Source: Holothuria scabra
Lineage: Eukaryota > Echinodermata > Holothuroidea > Aspidochirotida > Holothuriidae
Direction: 5' to 3'
Assembly: GCA_037179385.1 (NCBI GenBank)
Contig: CM074187.1
Location: forward strand, 16,059,450-16,123,449
DNA: 64,000 bases
Shown here: positions 13,351-61,559 of the stretch, in pieces
Numbering within the stretch: the first letter of the stretch is position 1
How the letters are laid out: every line of letters starts with the position of its first letter
Notes under the pieces: generated by a model
Databases searched by the model: none
What the model was told of the DNA's origin: nothing
What the model saw: only the letters and a program-made list of their open reading frames with translations
Made by a program: the position numbers and the translations under genes

Positions 13351-13399
13351 AAAATTTAAGTAGCAGACTAACTTGATCGTACCGCAAGTTATAAATTCT

Positions 13400-15425
13400 G
13401 AGCAAGAAATCGACATGAAAGGAAAAAGAGTATGAAAAAAATTAAAAATAGCAAAAACAGTGTATTATATTAAACGTTGTGAAATTACGATACTGTTTGC
13501 TGCCAAGTTGCTACAACCTTCAACAGTGTGTTTTGTCTGTTTCATCCTGTGTTTTAATGAATTCCCGTAAAACCGAGACTGACATTACTTTCTAGCTATA
13601 CATGAATCCAAGTACTAAGAGATCTAGAGATTTGTAGGCCATAATGACCAGTAGGTAGATACTTTAAGCTGTGTCGTTTTTATCACAATTGGCTGCCTGC
13701 AAAATTTCCCTCTCTGGAAGAGTTTTGGAGCCCTTCGGTACCTTGTCTGGCAACTGGACTGAGACCATTTGTGCGGTCCATTGTTTCACTTCTTACGTCT
13801 ACCCGTATGATGAATAGAGAGGCTTCACGTGACGTCATCAACCGGTCGTTTCGTCCACTGGAGATATGACTGTAGCCTACGTCTTGGGTACATAAAGACT
13901 GTACTACTGACAGTAGTATGTGTCAGTGGCCAGATGGTTATAAACCTCAGAGAACTTCCACATCAGACAAACGACTTAATAGGCTACTTTAAAAACATTT
14001 TTTTAAAAGGGAACACATATGAGGTCTTCATTCTTGATATAATAAGCGAGGAATTATACCTTCCAGAATGGTAGGATGACTTACCGATATAAATGTTTAA
14101 CATGAAATATTTGTCTTAAGATTAGACACATTGTTGGGCCTAGCGTTACTCGTTATCATACACTTATGCTCACCGTGCAGCGATCTTAGGGAAGAAATAA
14201 GCGGGTTCGGAAAAAACTTAAGGCATACACCACACTAGTAAATGGCTGATGTTGTTCGGTCAGTGTTTGTCTCCATAATCCTGTATGTCGGTGAAGCCTT
14301 TCTATTGTTGTTTCAACTTCAAAATCTGAACTTAATCTGTTTCATTGGTAATCAAATGGTAACTAAAATAAGAGTTAATAAACACTAACAATTTCCGACC
14401 ATTACTTGAATGCTTGAGTCGTCTATAAGATTTTCGTCTCATATGTTCTCACGCATTTGGAGTGTAAAGGTTTTCAAATGGAACATAATAATAGATCATA
14501 TTATATCAATAATAGATAATAGATTGAAATGATAGGCCTAGAGGTTTATGACAGGAAGTTATGTCTGCTGCACCACAGGCGTCATATTTAATTGGGACCG
14601 ATTCTCTTTCTGGCACATGTAACTAATGCTGTCGATGTTGCCTCCACTAAGGTGCGGCTTTTTCCTATGTCTGTTTTGCCTATCGTGTCGTTCAATCTGA
14701 TGATGATGGCACGTTAGGGTAACCTTAAGCTAGGCAGTTAGGTCTCTGGGCTCCTGTATTAGGTATGCGTTTTCAGTCTCTTATTACTCTTGCTCCAAAT
14801 ATTCCTGTCCCCAAAACCTTTCAAAGCTTTAACGCATATTCTAAATGGAGATTTGGTAGTATTATGTATGTAAGCCTTAGCGTTTTTAAAGATTGGTACT
14901 GGGATAGACACATTCAGAGACTATCTGGAAAAGGGGAACCAATATTTTATGAATTTCGTATTAAAAACTGTTTTTTGCCAATGTAAAATTAGCTGCCTAT
15001 GATTTACAGCGTTTCAGGGTATTGGATGTCAGCTAGATTCGTTACTGGATCTATGGCTGACCTTCTCAAGCATTCGCCTGGCGACCGTAGCTGCCGTAGT
15101 AGATTGGTCATATTTTCCAAAGAAGTCTCTGGCCAGACTCTTATACGTGTTGTATTCTGCATCCTATCCGTAGACCCCAGAGGATGCAAGATTTGCAGTT
15201 TTGTCCTTTGGTCGAGTATAGTTCCAACCGGGCAATAATTTTTCGCCTCAATCTGAGAAAGATCGGAGGTGTCTCCCCAAAGTGTATAACTAGGAATTTG
15301 TCAAAGGGCGGTAGAAATATGGAAATTTTTGCGAGGGAGCTAAGCGACAGAGTGCGCTTACGTGCGAAGGAGAGAGGGGTGTGGGACATGTTTTAATGTG
15401 AAAAAGGTTATTTGGTGCATATACT
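13400..15425. other. No recognisable gene; unassigned open stretch at 14765-15396
   Basis: On the plus strand 14765-15238 stays in one frame with only two stops (14984-14994 region). A shifted frame at 15184-15396 ends RELSDRVRLRAKERGVWDMF. The pattern could be a decayed coding relic, but I recognise no family. Confidence 0.25.
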
Positions 15426-15428
15426 ACA

Positions 15429-15830
15429 CCAGGGATGGGCAATTTTTCAGAGGCGCGGGCCAATTTCCTATTTGGCGAACTAGGGGACGGCCAAAAGGGT
15501 AGTGAAATAGCATTGTTACGAAGTCAATAAGCGATGGAGGCAATAGCAAACTTTGAAAGCGGTCTTTCAACAGTGTAAAAGATGTACCCTCTTGTCTGTA
15601 TATAATGTATATTTACTGGTACAGCGTTTCACACCAGGTTTTAGTTATATAGCTTTAGGGAAAATTTAAGCTATAGATTCTCTGGAGGTGATGCGTGTAC
15701 GGAAATTTTATAGTTGGAATACTTTATAACGGACCAGGCGTGTGTGACCAGGCGTTCTCGCCAGTTATGCACGTTGTGCTTTATAAACGCGTTTTGACTG
15801 CCCCCGCGGGCCGGATTCCTGACACCGGCA
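15429..15830 (+). mobile_element. hAT-like non-autonomous element remnant
   Basis: It begins 'cagggatgggcaatttttca' then 'gaggcgcgggcc', the form of a common hAT terminal repeat (CAGGGNTGGGCAA...CGGGCC). A second 'cgcgggccgg' motif occurs near 15806. The right terminus is not clear and there is no transposase. Confidence 0.4.
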
Positions 15831-15958
15831 GGCTGGACTTGAATTCAAGTCTCCTTCCAATAATTATTAGTGCAGCACAAAGAAACAATCGGCTTGGTAT
15901 ACTCTCTTTTCAATTTTAAAATGTTCTGCCGTCAACTCAAGTTCATGCGTTGTGCGAG

Positions 15959-16007
15959 CATGGAAGTACTACCTCCGAAGCACTACCTCCGAGGTAGTAC
16001 TTCCATG
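15959..16007. repeat. Hairpin, 17-bp perfect arms
   Basis: 'catggaagtactacctc' is followed 15 nt later by its exact reverse complement. The loop repeats 'actacctcc' once more in the forward sense. Confidence 0.75.
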
Positions 16008-16904
16008 GTGTGAGAAAGGCAATATGTGTCAAGCAGGCAACAGATCGTGTCCATCGCAGATTTGAGCATTTACATAAACGCTGAAACTGGTAAATGGATT
16101 TTAGCGGTTGATCGGCGTTTGTTTGAAAAGCGGAGATTTTTGATGGTGTAGTAGTGGAGTTAGGGTCGGTTTTAACCCGCGTAGAGGTTTTCAAATCTGG
16201 GATTATTTTATGAGTGATAAAAAATCAATAGAAGTACGCAACGGGTAATCTTCTTTCGAGAACAAGACATTGTATCAGTCACTAATACTATGAAAACTGA
16301 CACTGGAACACGGTTAAGTTGGTTAAATCAGGAAAAAGGTCGAAAATTATGTCGATATGTTCATTGGCAATGTGTTTGCATGGAGAAGTACCCCAACTGA
16401 AAATTAATACACCAAACCAGAGCAGAAGGCACAAATTACACGGGTAAATCAAACAATCCGAGTCGTGGGTTTCGATTAATTACTTATATGGGGCTAAATC
16501 TTTGCGCTTTGCACTTGCATTACATACTCTATCGGCACTCAGCTTGGAGAAATTTGTTGTAGGAGTATCCTGCAAAACTGATGGGGCTGCACAAGTCGTT
16601 CAAGCAGAGCCGTATGAACAGTAACGCATACAGAACTGGATACTCTCTTAAATAGATTTAAAGCCATGGTCCCATAGAGTTAAAATAAATCTAAAAAAAT
16701 GCAATTAGTGACCAATTGAACGTCCAATTGGTAAAAAAAACCCACTCCTATAGATTTAAACTGCAATATTTTAAATCTTACGATTTAAGAAAGTAAAGCA
16801 GCCTGACCTTAAAACGAACGTCCCTTGGTCTGCGTAGTTGGTGAAAACAAAGGTTAGTTTCTGTTTTATTACTCTCAGGTGTTGCTCTAGTCCCATCAGC
16901 GAAA

Positions 16905-17100
16905 ACTCGAGTCAATTTGGGTCACTGTGGCAAAAACTCAGTCAAGTTGAGTCCCTAACTTCTGAGTGTTACTCGAGTCATTTCGAATCTTTGGAAATTT
17001 ATTAAGCGGAAATTCCAGTCACGTCGAGTCTTCGGCCAGTGATAACTTGAGTCGAGTTTTATGAGTTATGCACTCGATTCAAAACTCGAGTCATTACAGC
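16905..17100. repeat. Degenerate 'ACTCGAGTCA' repeat cluster
   Basis: About eight spaced copies of aaactcgagtca-like words occur in both orientations, lying downstream of the ADAMTS-like stop codon and possibly in its 3' UTR. Confidence 0.5.
16998..17003 (-). promoter_or_regulatory. Candidate polyadenylation signal of the ADAMTS-like gene
   Basis: AATAAA reads on the minus strand about 305 nt past the TGA. Another AATAAA lies at about 16865-16870. Either could end the transcript; only the hexamers are visible. Confidence 0.3.
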
Positions 17101-17306
17101 ACTGACAATATCATATCAGTACCATGTTGACATAAAAGAGGACTGTGTGTGATTGGCATTTTCTTTCTTTTCGAGCCTCTGCTCGTCATGATCTTTACCA
17201 CTTCGCATATTTCTGGCTTTTAATACTTTTAATTCTTGCAGTTTTCAATACGAATTGATAGAAACGTGGGCAATGCACCTTAGCGTCCGAACTACAGTCA
17301 CGTGAA

Positions 17307-49583
<32,277 letters not shown>

Positions 49584-50362
49584 CTTCCTGCACGGGAGTA
49601 CGTTATTTTTCCTAAATTCCAAAAAGTGGTTTTTAAACAAGTAATCCTTTTTGTCAGAAATCGTCGTTCTTTTCGTGTTTTGATAGGTTATCCGTTCATA
49701 CATATACATGTATATGTATGCCTTAATGTTATTTCACAATACGCTGACAAATTAACAAAATTAGACGAACTTGAACTAACTTGTTTAACCACTCGTAAAT
49801 AAAGTTTCCCAGCTTCTGTTTTTTCCTCGTCTCGACTTTGTGAATGTCTATGATAAAGACAGACCGGGAATGGATTTGTTTCTGTGTGGTGTAGGCCTAT
49901 ATGCCATGACCTCGGGAGTTGATCGAACAATCCGGCACTTTCTTTTCACTGGAAGGCGTGGTGAGTGCTCGGAAAAATGCGTCCTAGAATAAGCTGGTTC
50001 GGTAGTTCGTTTTTGTGTTTATGCACATACGTACATCCTCTAAATTGTGGGAATAAACTAGTCCCGTATTTGAAACAGGTATTCCAAAATTTGGTTTTAC
50101 ATGTTAATGTGGTGACATCAATATCCCTCTTAGTCCAAACATGACATAAGGTAAAATCAGTAAATGTAGAATTGGACCAAGGAGTCGGACTTTACCTAAA
50201 TTGCCTTTTTTGTGTAAAAATATGCATTTTAATCTGATGTAAAGTTGGCCTTAGTCTCTGTTTTTGTTGGTTGTTAAGTTTAATGTTTATGGTTGTATGA
50301 AAGTACTGCACGAAAACAAAGAAACGGCGTGCGCTATATGCTGATCTCGGGTTGTGTGTCCA

Positions 50363-50632
50363 CCGCGTGTTTGGTCTAACGGTAGAACATTCGCCTCTCC
50401 CGCGGAAGGCCCGGGTTCGACTCCCAGGTCAAGTCATACCAAAGACTCTAAATATGAAACCCACTGCCGTTGTGCGTGATGCCCCACATAAGTAATGGAG
50501 TAGGGAAAACAAGCCACTGAGTAACAACTGGAAAAAAGGCTGTGGCCAGCTCGACTTGAACCAACAGGTTGGAAACTGGGCCGTAAAACACTATCTGACT
50601 ATCCAACTACCCACGCTGTGCCCTTCAATTTA
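50363..50632 (+). repeat. Full-length tRNA-Gly-derived SINE
   Basis: The head (50363-50435) holds an A box (tggtctaacggtagaac), a tcgcc anticodon arm and an intact B box (ggttcgactcc), all close to tRNA-Gly. The body has 'ggagtagggaaaacaagcc', 'gctcgacttgaaccaac' and 'ggaaactgggcc', and the tail is 'taaaacactatctgactatc'. Partial copies lie at 3.0, 12.0, 13.3, 27.2, 43.9 and 45.9 kb. It lies 0.8 kb upstream of the ADAMTS-like ATG. It is not a functional tRNA: the acceptor ends do not pair. Confidence 0.8.
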
Positions 50633-51540
50633 ATGCGTCAGCGAATATCCAAGCTAGCTTACAGGCAGGAATTAAACCAACAAATTTTAAGCGAACGAAT
50701 TGAAAATAAGCTTGTACTATTTTGGTGCAAAGTTTTATTGTTCACTTACTGATACGGAAAATAAAGATTTTGATTTTAACTGTTCATCCTAAAGAAGGCA
50801 TGGCCCAGCCGACTGATATTTCTTCCTCGGTGTATCTAACGACGGCAGAATAAGTACATCCTGGAAATATAAGAGCGAATTTCATCCCCCAGAAAGTCTG
50901 AGTGACAATTTCATTTGAAATGTTGAAAGTTTGAGTGAAAAAATTGATCTTGAGCAACAAATAACTAAATTGCAATCTGAGGGAAACTTATTTCTTGAAA
51001 AGAAGACCACCATACTGCATTGTTTATGAATCGTTTATCACTTTGTGTCAATAAAATTCGTTTAAAAGTATAAAATTATCTTGTAAAATAAACGCAGTAT
51101 TTCCCTTTTAGAGTAATTGTTAAAGAAAGGTAAAATGGTATGCCAACGAGGCAAATATGAAAGGTTGATTCCACAAAAGAGGGCCATAGCATTTATAGTC
51201 CCAGAGTTATCATTTCATAAGTCTTTGAGGCTGTCTGGACTTTCTATAATACGCAAATTTGATTTGATTCTGTAAGTAACTGCCTTCCCTTCCGTTTTTG
51301 TCAATCGTATATTCCTGGACACTTACCGTAAAAGACGTTTTAACAAAATCTTCATTTGTTTATAGTACCAGTAAGGTTTTCACAAAAAGAATGCGGTTTT
51401 CACTTGTATTGTCTAGTAAGGAGGCTTGCTCTTATTATAAAAAAAGGTTAAAGAACGGTCGAACTTCTTTTTTTAAACTCCAAGAAGATAATTATCATCA
51501 CCAAAAACATCGGCGTTTGCAAAGCTCCCCTTTTTGTTTT

Positions 51541-51600
51541 TATGTATATCATATATATATATATACACATATCTATATATATATGATATACATAAAAAAA
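51541..51600. repeat. Palindromic AT microsatellite
   Basis: 'tatgtatatcatatatata' is mirrored as its reverse complement at the other end, 'tatatatgatatacata'. Confidence 0.75.
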
Positions 51601-51604
51601 AAAT

Positions 51605-51771
51605 TCTCTGACCAAGTATTGACAAAGAGGTAGTATTCCTCGAAAGCTCTACTTCAAACCTTTTGGCTGTTTAATTTATCTAAATTCTAGCCTTCCGCTA
51701 TTTGTATCTCCTCGGAGATCCAGCCTTTCAATTCTGTAGCACCGTTGTTTTACAGTTTCTCCGTCATGTTA

Positions 51772-51772
<1 letters not shown>
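51605..51772 (+). mobile_element. PLE 3' tail, forward copy
   Basis: About 168 bp is nearly identical to the reverse complement of 52909-53090, the 3' end of the large PLE, from 'tctgaccaagtattgacaaa' to 'gtttctccgtcatgtt'. It is a severely 5'-truncated insertion followed by a short (TA)n. Confidence 0.75.
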
Positions 51773-51811
<39 letters not shown>

Positions 51812-51871
51812 AATATGAAAATAATTAGAAATAAATAGGAAACGATTGCTTTTCCCTGAGCATCGTGTAAA

Positions 51872-55965
<4,094 letters not shown>

Positions 55966-55979
55966 TATGATTAGTTGGT

Positions 55980-58150
55980 TTTTGTTGGGTGGGTTTGTTT
56001 GGGTCTTGATATGGCGATTTGGTTGGATTTGGTTGGGTTTTGTTAGGTGGGTTTAATTGGTTTTTTGTTGGGTGGGCTTGGCTGGGTTCCGTTGAGTTTT
56101 GTTGGGAGAGGTTTGTTGGGTTTTGTTGGATTTTGTTGGATGGGTGTTTGGTTGGGTTTGAGTTGGTGGGTTTGGTGGGGTACTTTTTGGCATTGTTGGG
56201 TTGGTTCGGTTGTGTTTTGATGGGCTTTGTTGGTTGGGCATATTTGGGTTTTGTTGGGTGAGTTTGGTTGGGGTTTAATGGGTTTTTTATGGGTGAGTTT
56301 GGATATGATTTGTTTTGTTGGGCTTTTTATTTTGTGGATTACGTTGGGTTTTGGTGTGTTTTGTTGGGTGGGTTGGGTTGGGTCTTGATGGGGCGGTTTG
56401 GTTGGGGGTTGTTGGTTGGGTTAGTTTGGATTTTGTTGGATTTTGTTGGGTGGGTTTGGTTGGGTTTGGTTAGGTCTGTTTGGTTGATTTTAGTTTGGTT
56501 GGTTTTATTGAGTTTTGGGGGGCTTATTTGGTTTTGATTTTTCGGGGGTGCGTTTGGTTGGGTCTTGATTGGACGGTTTGGTTGGGTTTGGTTCAGTTTG
56601 GTTGGATTTGGTTGGATTTCATTGCGTGGGCTTGGCTGAGTTCCTTTGGGTTTTGTTGGTTGGGTCTGGTTTGATTTTGTTGGGTTTCGTTGGAAGGATT
56701 TGGTTGGATTTTATTTTATGGGTTTGGTTAGGTTTCGGTGGGTGAGTTTGGTAATAATTTGTTGGGGTTTCTTTGGGTGGGTTTGGTTGAGTTCCTTTGG
56801 GTGGGTTTGGTTGGGTAACGTTCTGTATTGTTGGGTGTGTTTGGTTGGCTTCTGTTGGGTGAGTTTGGTTATGATTCGTTTCGGTTTTTTGCGTGGGTTA
56901 GGTTGGGTTCTGCTGGGTGGGTTTGGTTGGGTTCCGTTTGGTTTTGTTGGGGGGGGGGGGGCTTGGTTGGGTTTTGTTGGATTTTGTTCTGTGGGTTTGG
57001 CTGGGTTTTGTTGGGTAGGTTTTGTTGGGGGTTTTTGGTTGTGATTTGTTGGTTTTTGTTGGGTGGGTTTGTTTGGGTCTTGATGTGGCGGCTTGGTTGG
57101 GTTCTGTTAGGTGCGTTTAGTTGGATTTTTTGTTGGGTGCCCTTGGCTGGGTTCCCTTGGCTTTTGTTGGGCGAGGTTTCTTGGGTTTTCCTGGATCTTG
57201 TTGGGTTTTATTTTCTGGGTTTGGTTAGGTTTTCTGGGGGTGAGTTTGGTTGGGTTTGTTGGGATTTGTTGCGATCGTTTTGTTGTTCCTGTTTGGTAGG
57301 GTTTGTTGAATTTTGATGGGTTGGATGAGATTTGTTGGGTATTCTTGGGTTTTGTGTGGGTTTGGTTGGGTTCTGCTGGGTGGGTTTGGTTGGGTCCCGT
57401 TTGGTTTTGTTGGGTGGGTTTGGTTGGGTTTTGTTGGATTTTGTTCTGTGGGTTTGGTTGGGTTTTGTTGGGGTAGGTTTAGTTGGGGGGTTTTGGTTAT
57501 GATGTGTTGGTTTTTGTTGGATGGGTTTGTTTGGGTCTTGATGTTGCGGTTTGGTTGGGTTTTGTTAGGTGGGTTTAGTTGGATTTTTTGTTGGATTTTG
57601 TTCTGTGGGTTTAGTTGCGTTTTGCTGGGTTTTGGTAGGTTTTGTTGGGAGGTTTTGGTTATGATTAGTTGGTTTTTGTTGGGGGGGTTTGTTTGGGTCT
57701 TGATATGGCGGTTTGGTTGGATTTGGTTGGGTTTTGTTAGGTGGGTTTAATTGTTTTTTTGTTGGGTGGGCTTGGCTGGGTTCCGTTGAGTTTTGTTGGG
57801 AGAGGTTTGTTGGGTTTTGTTGGATTTTGTTGGATGGGTTTTGTTGGGTTTTATTTTGAGGGTTTGGTTAGGTTTTCTTTGGGTTAGTTTGGGTGGGTTT
57901 TGGGATTTGTTGGGGTGGTTTTGTGGACACTCTTTGGTAGGTTTTGTTGAATTTTGATGGGTTGGATGAGATTTGTTGGGTGTTCTTGGGTTTTGGGTGT
58001 GATTTGTTGGCTTTTGTTGGATGGCTTTGGTTTAGCCTTCTTGGGGTTTATTTGTTAGGTTTGGTTGGGTTCCGGTAAGTTTTGTTGGATGGGTTTGGTT
58101 TGGATCTGTTGTCGTGGTTTTGTTGGGTTTTATTCGGTGGGATTTGTTGG
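55980..58150. repeat. 2.2-kb G/T-rich, C-poor degenerate satellite
   Basis: The plus strand is made of 'ttgggttttgttgggtgggt'-type words with very few C and few A. Long W/G/F/L ORFs in all plus frames are a by-product. A higher-order copy exists: 56010-56150 recurs almost unchanged at 57692-57840, and 'gggtcttgat(g/a)t(g/t)gcggtttggttgg' (split) recurs at about 57077, 57535 and 57694. Many GGG runs could form G-quadruplexes. Confidence 0.9.
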
Positions 58151-59670
58151 TAGCCCCTTTTTCATAACAGTATTCAGTGAGAGTGATTTAGTCACGACTG
58201 TACTTGAGTACCTCAAGCCTAACAAGTCCGCCAGTCACGGTTGTTTCCCACCCTTTGTAGTTTGAAAAGTTATTCGCTTTATTTACGAACCCCTTTCTTA
58301 CATTTACGGTCTATCTCTCTTCTCCCAATGTATCTTTCCTGATAAACTTAAAGTTGCTAAAGTTATTCCTTTTTTCAAACTTCGTGATTTGCACACCTTT
58401 GCCAATTATCTCCCTATTCCAATGCTTTCTTGCTTTTTAAAGATCTTTGAAAGGATAATGCTCAATCAAATCGAGGCATTTATTATTAAACATAACATTC
58501 TCTCTTATAACCAATATGGTTTCACCCCGTACGATCAACTGAACTTGCTCTCATTGACGTTATGAACAAATTAGACAAGGCACACGACAATAATCTAGCT
58601 TCTTTGGCAGTCTTCCTATATTTATCAAAGGCATTTGATACCATTAATTATGATATATTGTTGGAAAATTTTTAATCCTGGGCTTCCGTGGCATAGCTTA
58701 CAATTGGATTGAAAGTTACTTCACAAAAGATAGCAGATCACTTTTTTTTAGAAATATTGCATCTGATATGAACATGATAGCTTGTGGAGCCCCTCAAAGT
58801 TCCATCCCAAGTTTGGAACTCTTTTTGTAATTTACGTAAATCATATCAGCCACATTTGTTGAAAATTGTCAGTGGTACTATTTGCTGATGATACAAATAT
58901 ATTTTTTACTTCAATGACCCGCAGAAGCTAGAAGAAACTGTCTGCAATGAATTATGTTTGTATTCAGACTGGTTTGACCCTAATAAACTCTCCCTCGGTG
59001 TAAGTAAGACGAAAAACATGGTTTTCAATTTCAAGAGGAATAACTTCAATTTCAATATACACATAAATAACCAATCACTTGAAGTTGCCAGCAGGATAAA
59101 ATTTCTCGGTGTTAATTTTGACCCACTACTTAAATGGGAACACCGTGTTTCCCACCTGTCTTTTAAAGTTGCAAAGGGTGTCGGCATTCTAGATCGATTC
59201 AAACTTATTCTTCCTCAGAATGCCCTATGTACGATCTGTCCTTCTCTGGTTTATCCTCATCTTACATATTGTTGTATTCTCCGGTCTAGTGCTACCCCTC
59301 CCAAATTAAAAGGTTGGTTACAATTCAAAAGAGAGCTATTCGTCACATCTCCTTTTCAGAGCCTTGTGATCACACCATTAATTTGTTCAAAATTACAGAC
59401 CTCCTAAAGTTACTCGACGTCATAAATTGAAATACTGTCACATTCATATAAAAATGAACTCATAATCTGTTATCTACACTATTTTCCGATTTTTATACTC
59501 ACACTTTTCTCGTACTTCCCACTACATCCTACAACACTACAACAAAAACTCTTTAATGTACCGTGCAGTCAGACTCTGGAATACCATCACTGATTATCTG
59601 AAGAGCAAACCAAGCCTTACTACATTCCGTAGTAATTATACTAGGCAAACTAACAATGTTTACTGGTGCT
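58150..59670 (+). pseudogene. 5'-truncated jockey/CR1-group LINE, RT part
   Basis: In order, with frameshifts: VLEYLKPNKSASHG; FPDKLKVAKVIPFFKLRD; LKIFERIMLNQIEAFI; HNILSYNQYGFTPY; FLYLSKAFDTINYDILLENF (RT-A Asp); GAPQSSI-type box near 58790; LFADDTNIFFT near 58880 (catalytic ADD); and the thumb region 58958-59407 with FNIHINNQSLEVASRIKFLG. A last piece, YRAVRLWNTITDYLKSKPSL, lies at 59556-59660. No endonuclease remains. The 5' break lies exactly at the G/T satellite. Confidence 0.85.
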
Positions 59671-59839
59671 GTATTCCCCTTTGTTCTTCCCCTGTAATTG
59701 CTGTTTGCTACCCTTACTCAAAATCCATATATTGGCCATATTTGAAAATTTATATCTGGCCCACATCTGGTGCACATATGGAATTCGTATCTGGCTTAAG
59801 CAAGAAATGGGCAGATATAACTTGATATAACTTAACCCT

Positions 59840-60270
59840 TTACCGTTCTTTGGGTCCCTTTGAACCTAGGCAGAGATCGAGGCTGTCACCCATCTTTGCT
59901 GTTTCACGTGGAGCTCGAAACTGCAAGTAGCTACCCGAAAATTCGGCCGCAACAACGAGAGAGACAATAGTTTAAGGTCAAGGGGTCAATAACCTACGGA
60001 AGCTGATGCGGGGCGTGCTACGTCCGCTTTCCCTCCCACTCCCGAGGCACCGGGCAAAGGGTTAAAAGGGACAGATCTGGTGCATATATGTCCCATATAG
60101 GGATTTATTTCCAGGACATATCTGGACCAGATATGTCTGCACAAAAATTTATTGGTGCACTACCTTTTTGTAAAGCGCATAAGAAGCCTTCAGAGCTAGT
60201 TATTTTTGAAACGTTTATAGAAAAAGTCACGTTGAAACAAATAGACAACTCAACCTCCTGGGTAGGACAA
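59840..60270. other. No gene; scattered 'atctgg' words
   Basis: Words like 'catatctgga' and 'gatctggtgcatatatg' resemble the satellite at 60.87-61.44 kb but are not in a regular array. Confidence 0.4.
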
Positions 60271-60384
60271 TAAACTTCATGCGGTTGTGGAGTTTGTTGA
60301 AACGTGGAAATAATATGGAAATATCCTTTTCCACAACTGCCTCCAGGGCACCCTTGGGCAAGGTGTTCCTGTATATTTGCCCAG

Positions 60385-60475
60385 TGCTTTTACCCGCTGT
60401 TACCTTAGGACGTGCTGTTGCCTTAGGGTGTGTTGTTGCCTCTCGGGGCGGTGTTGCCTCCAGGCTTGGGGTGAC
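60385..60475. repeat. 21-bp minisatellite, about 4 units
   Basis: Tandem 'gtgctgttgccttaggg'-like units with drift. The P/T-rich minus-strand ORF across it (60227-60628) is likely a by-product. Confidence 0.55.
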
Positions 60476-60867
60476 CTTCAAACGTGGTGTGGAATGTTCT
60501 TGGTTTTTGTTGTCTGGGGGTCTTGGTGGTTGGTGTTGAAGGCCGTTGTGGGTGAACTGGTGGGTTGTTTGGGTGTTGGGGTGGGGTTGGTGCATCCTTT
60601 CCATTTCTGACAAACCTTTTTGTCCCATGTTTTGTGTGTGGATGGTTGATGGTTAGCGTTTGTGTTTTTGCCCGGCCGGTTTGAGTTGTCTGTTTGTTAC
60701 AATGTGCGTTCTGAGCCAGTACAGTGTTTAGGACTATCTGAACATCTCTAAAAAAGTTCAGTGTCCATTGCATTACATTTACTTTAGTATTTGAAGTTGT
60801 TAAATTACTTAAAAATGAAGAAATAACTGCTTTTGAAATTCCTACTTTTAAATGTTAACACTGTTGC

Positions 60868-61440
60868 ACATCTGGACTGGCATTTCATCAAATTGTAACT
60901 GGCTGGGATATGGCCATCTAAAACTTTATTTACATATCTGGACTGGCATTTCACCAAGTTATACCTGGGTAATTATGGCCATCTAAACCTTTATTAACAT
61001 ATCTGGACTGGAATTTCATCAAGTTATAACTGACTGGGATATGGCCATCTGAAACTTTATTTACATATCTGGACTGGCATTTCACCAAGTTATATCTGGG
61101 TAATTATGGCCATCTAAACCTTTATTTCCATATCTTGATTGGCATTTTATCAAGTTATACCTGTCTTGTTATGGCCATCTAAAACTTTATTTCATATCTG
61201 GACCGGCATTTCATCAATTTATATCTGGCTCGATATAGCCATCTTTAACTTTATTACATATATGGACTGGCACTTCATCAAGATATATCTGGCTTGATGT
61301 GGCCATCTGAAACTTTTTTATACATCTGGACTGGCATTTCATCAAGTTATATCTGTCTTGTTATGGCCATCTAAAACTGTATTACTATGGCCATATAAAA
61401 CTTTATAACAGCCAGATATTTCCAGATGGAAGCCACATAT
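60868..61440. repeat. 65-bp tandem satellite, about 8-9 units
   Basis: The unit reads 'tatctggactggcatttcat', 'caagttatacctggctggga', 'tatggccatctaaaacttta' and 'tttaca'. Early units alternate between a 'gactgggatatgg' and a 'gggtaattatgg' form, which suggests a 130-bp dimer. Confidence 0.85.
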
Positions 61441-61469
61441 AAATTTTTAGTAAGGGTTGTTTCATTGCT

Positions 61470-61515
61470 TTTTTTTTTTTTTTGTTTTTTTGTTGTTTTT
61501 TTTTGTTTTTTTAGG
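61470..61515. repeat. T-rich tract
   Basis: T runs broken by single G lie just past the satellite. Confidence 0.85.
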
Positions 61516-61559
61516 AAGCGCACTCTCGACAAGGCTTCAGGTGTAAGTTGCACTTCCTT

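Noticed and set aside
50363..50435. Functional tRNA-Gly gene
   Set aside because: A and B boxes are good but the acceptor stem does not pair and a SINE body follows directly.
56019..57750. Plus-strand ORFs of 80-160 aa rich in W, G, F and L
   Set aside because: The G/T satellite has too few A and C to form stops, so open frames appear in every phase. No domain, and all frames look alike.
60227..60628. 133-aa Thr/Pro-rich minus-strand ORF
   Set aside because: The repetitive part comes from a 21-bp minisatellite; no signal peptide, domain or splice context.
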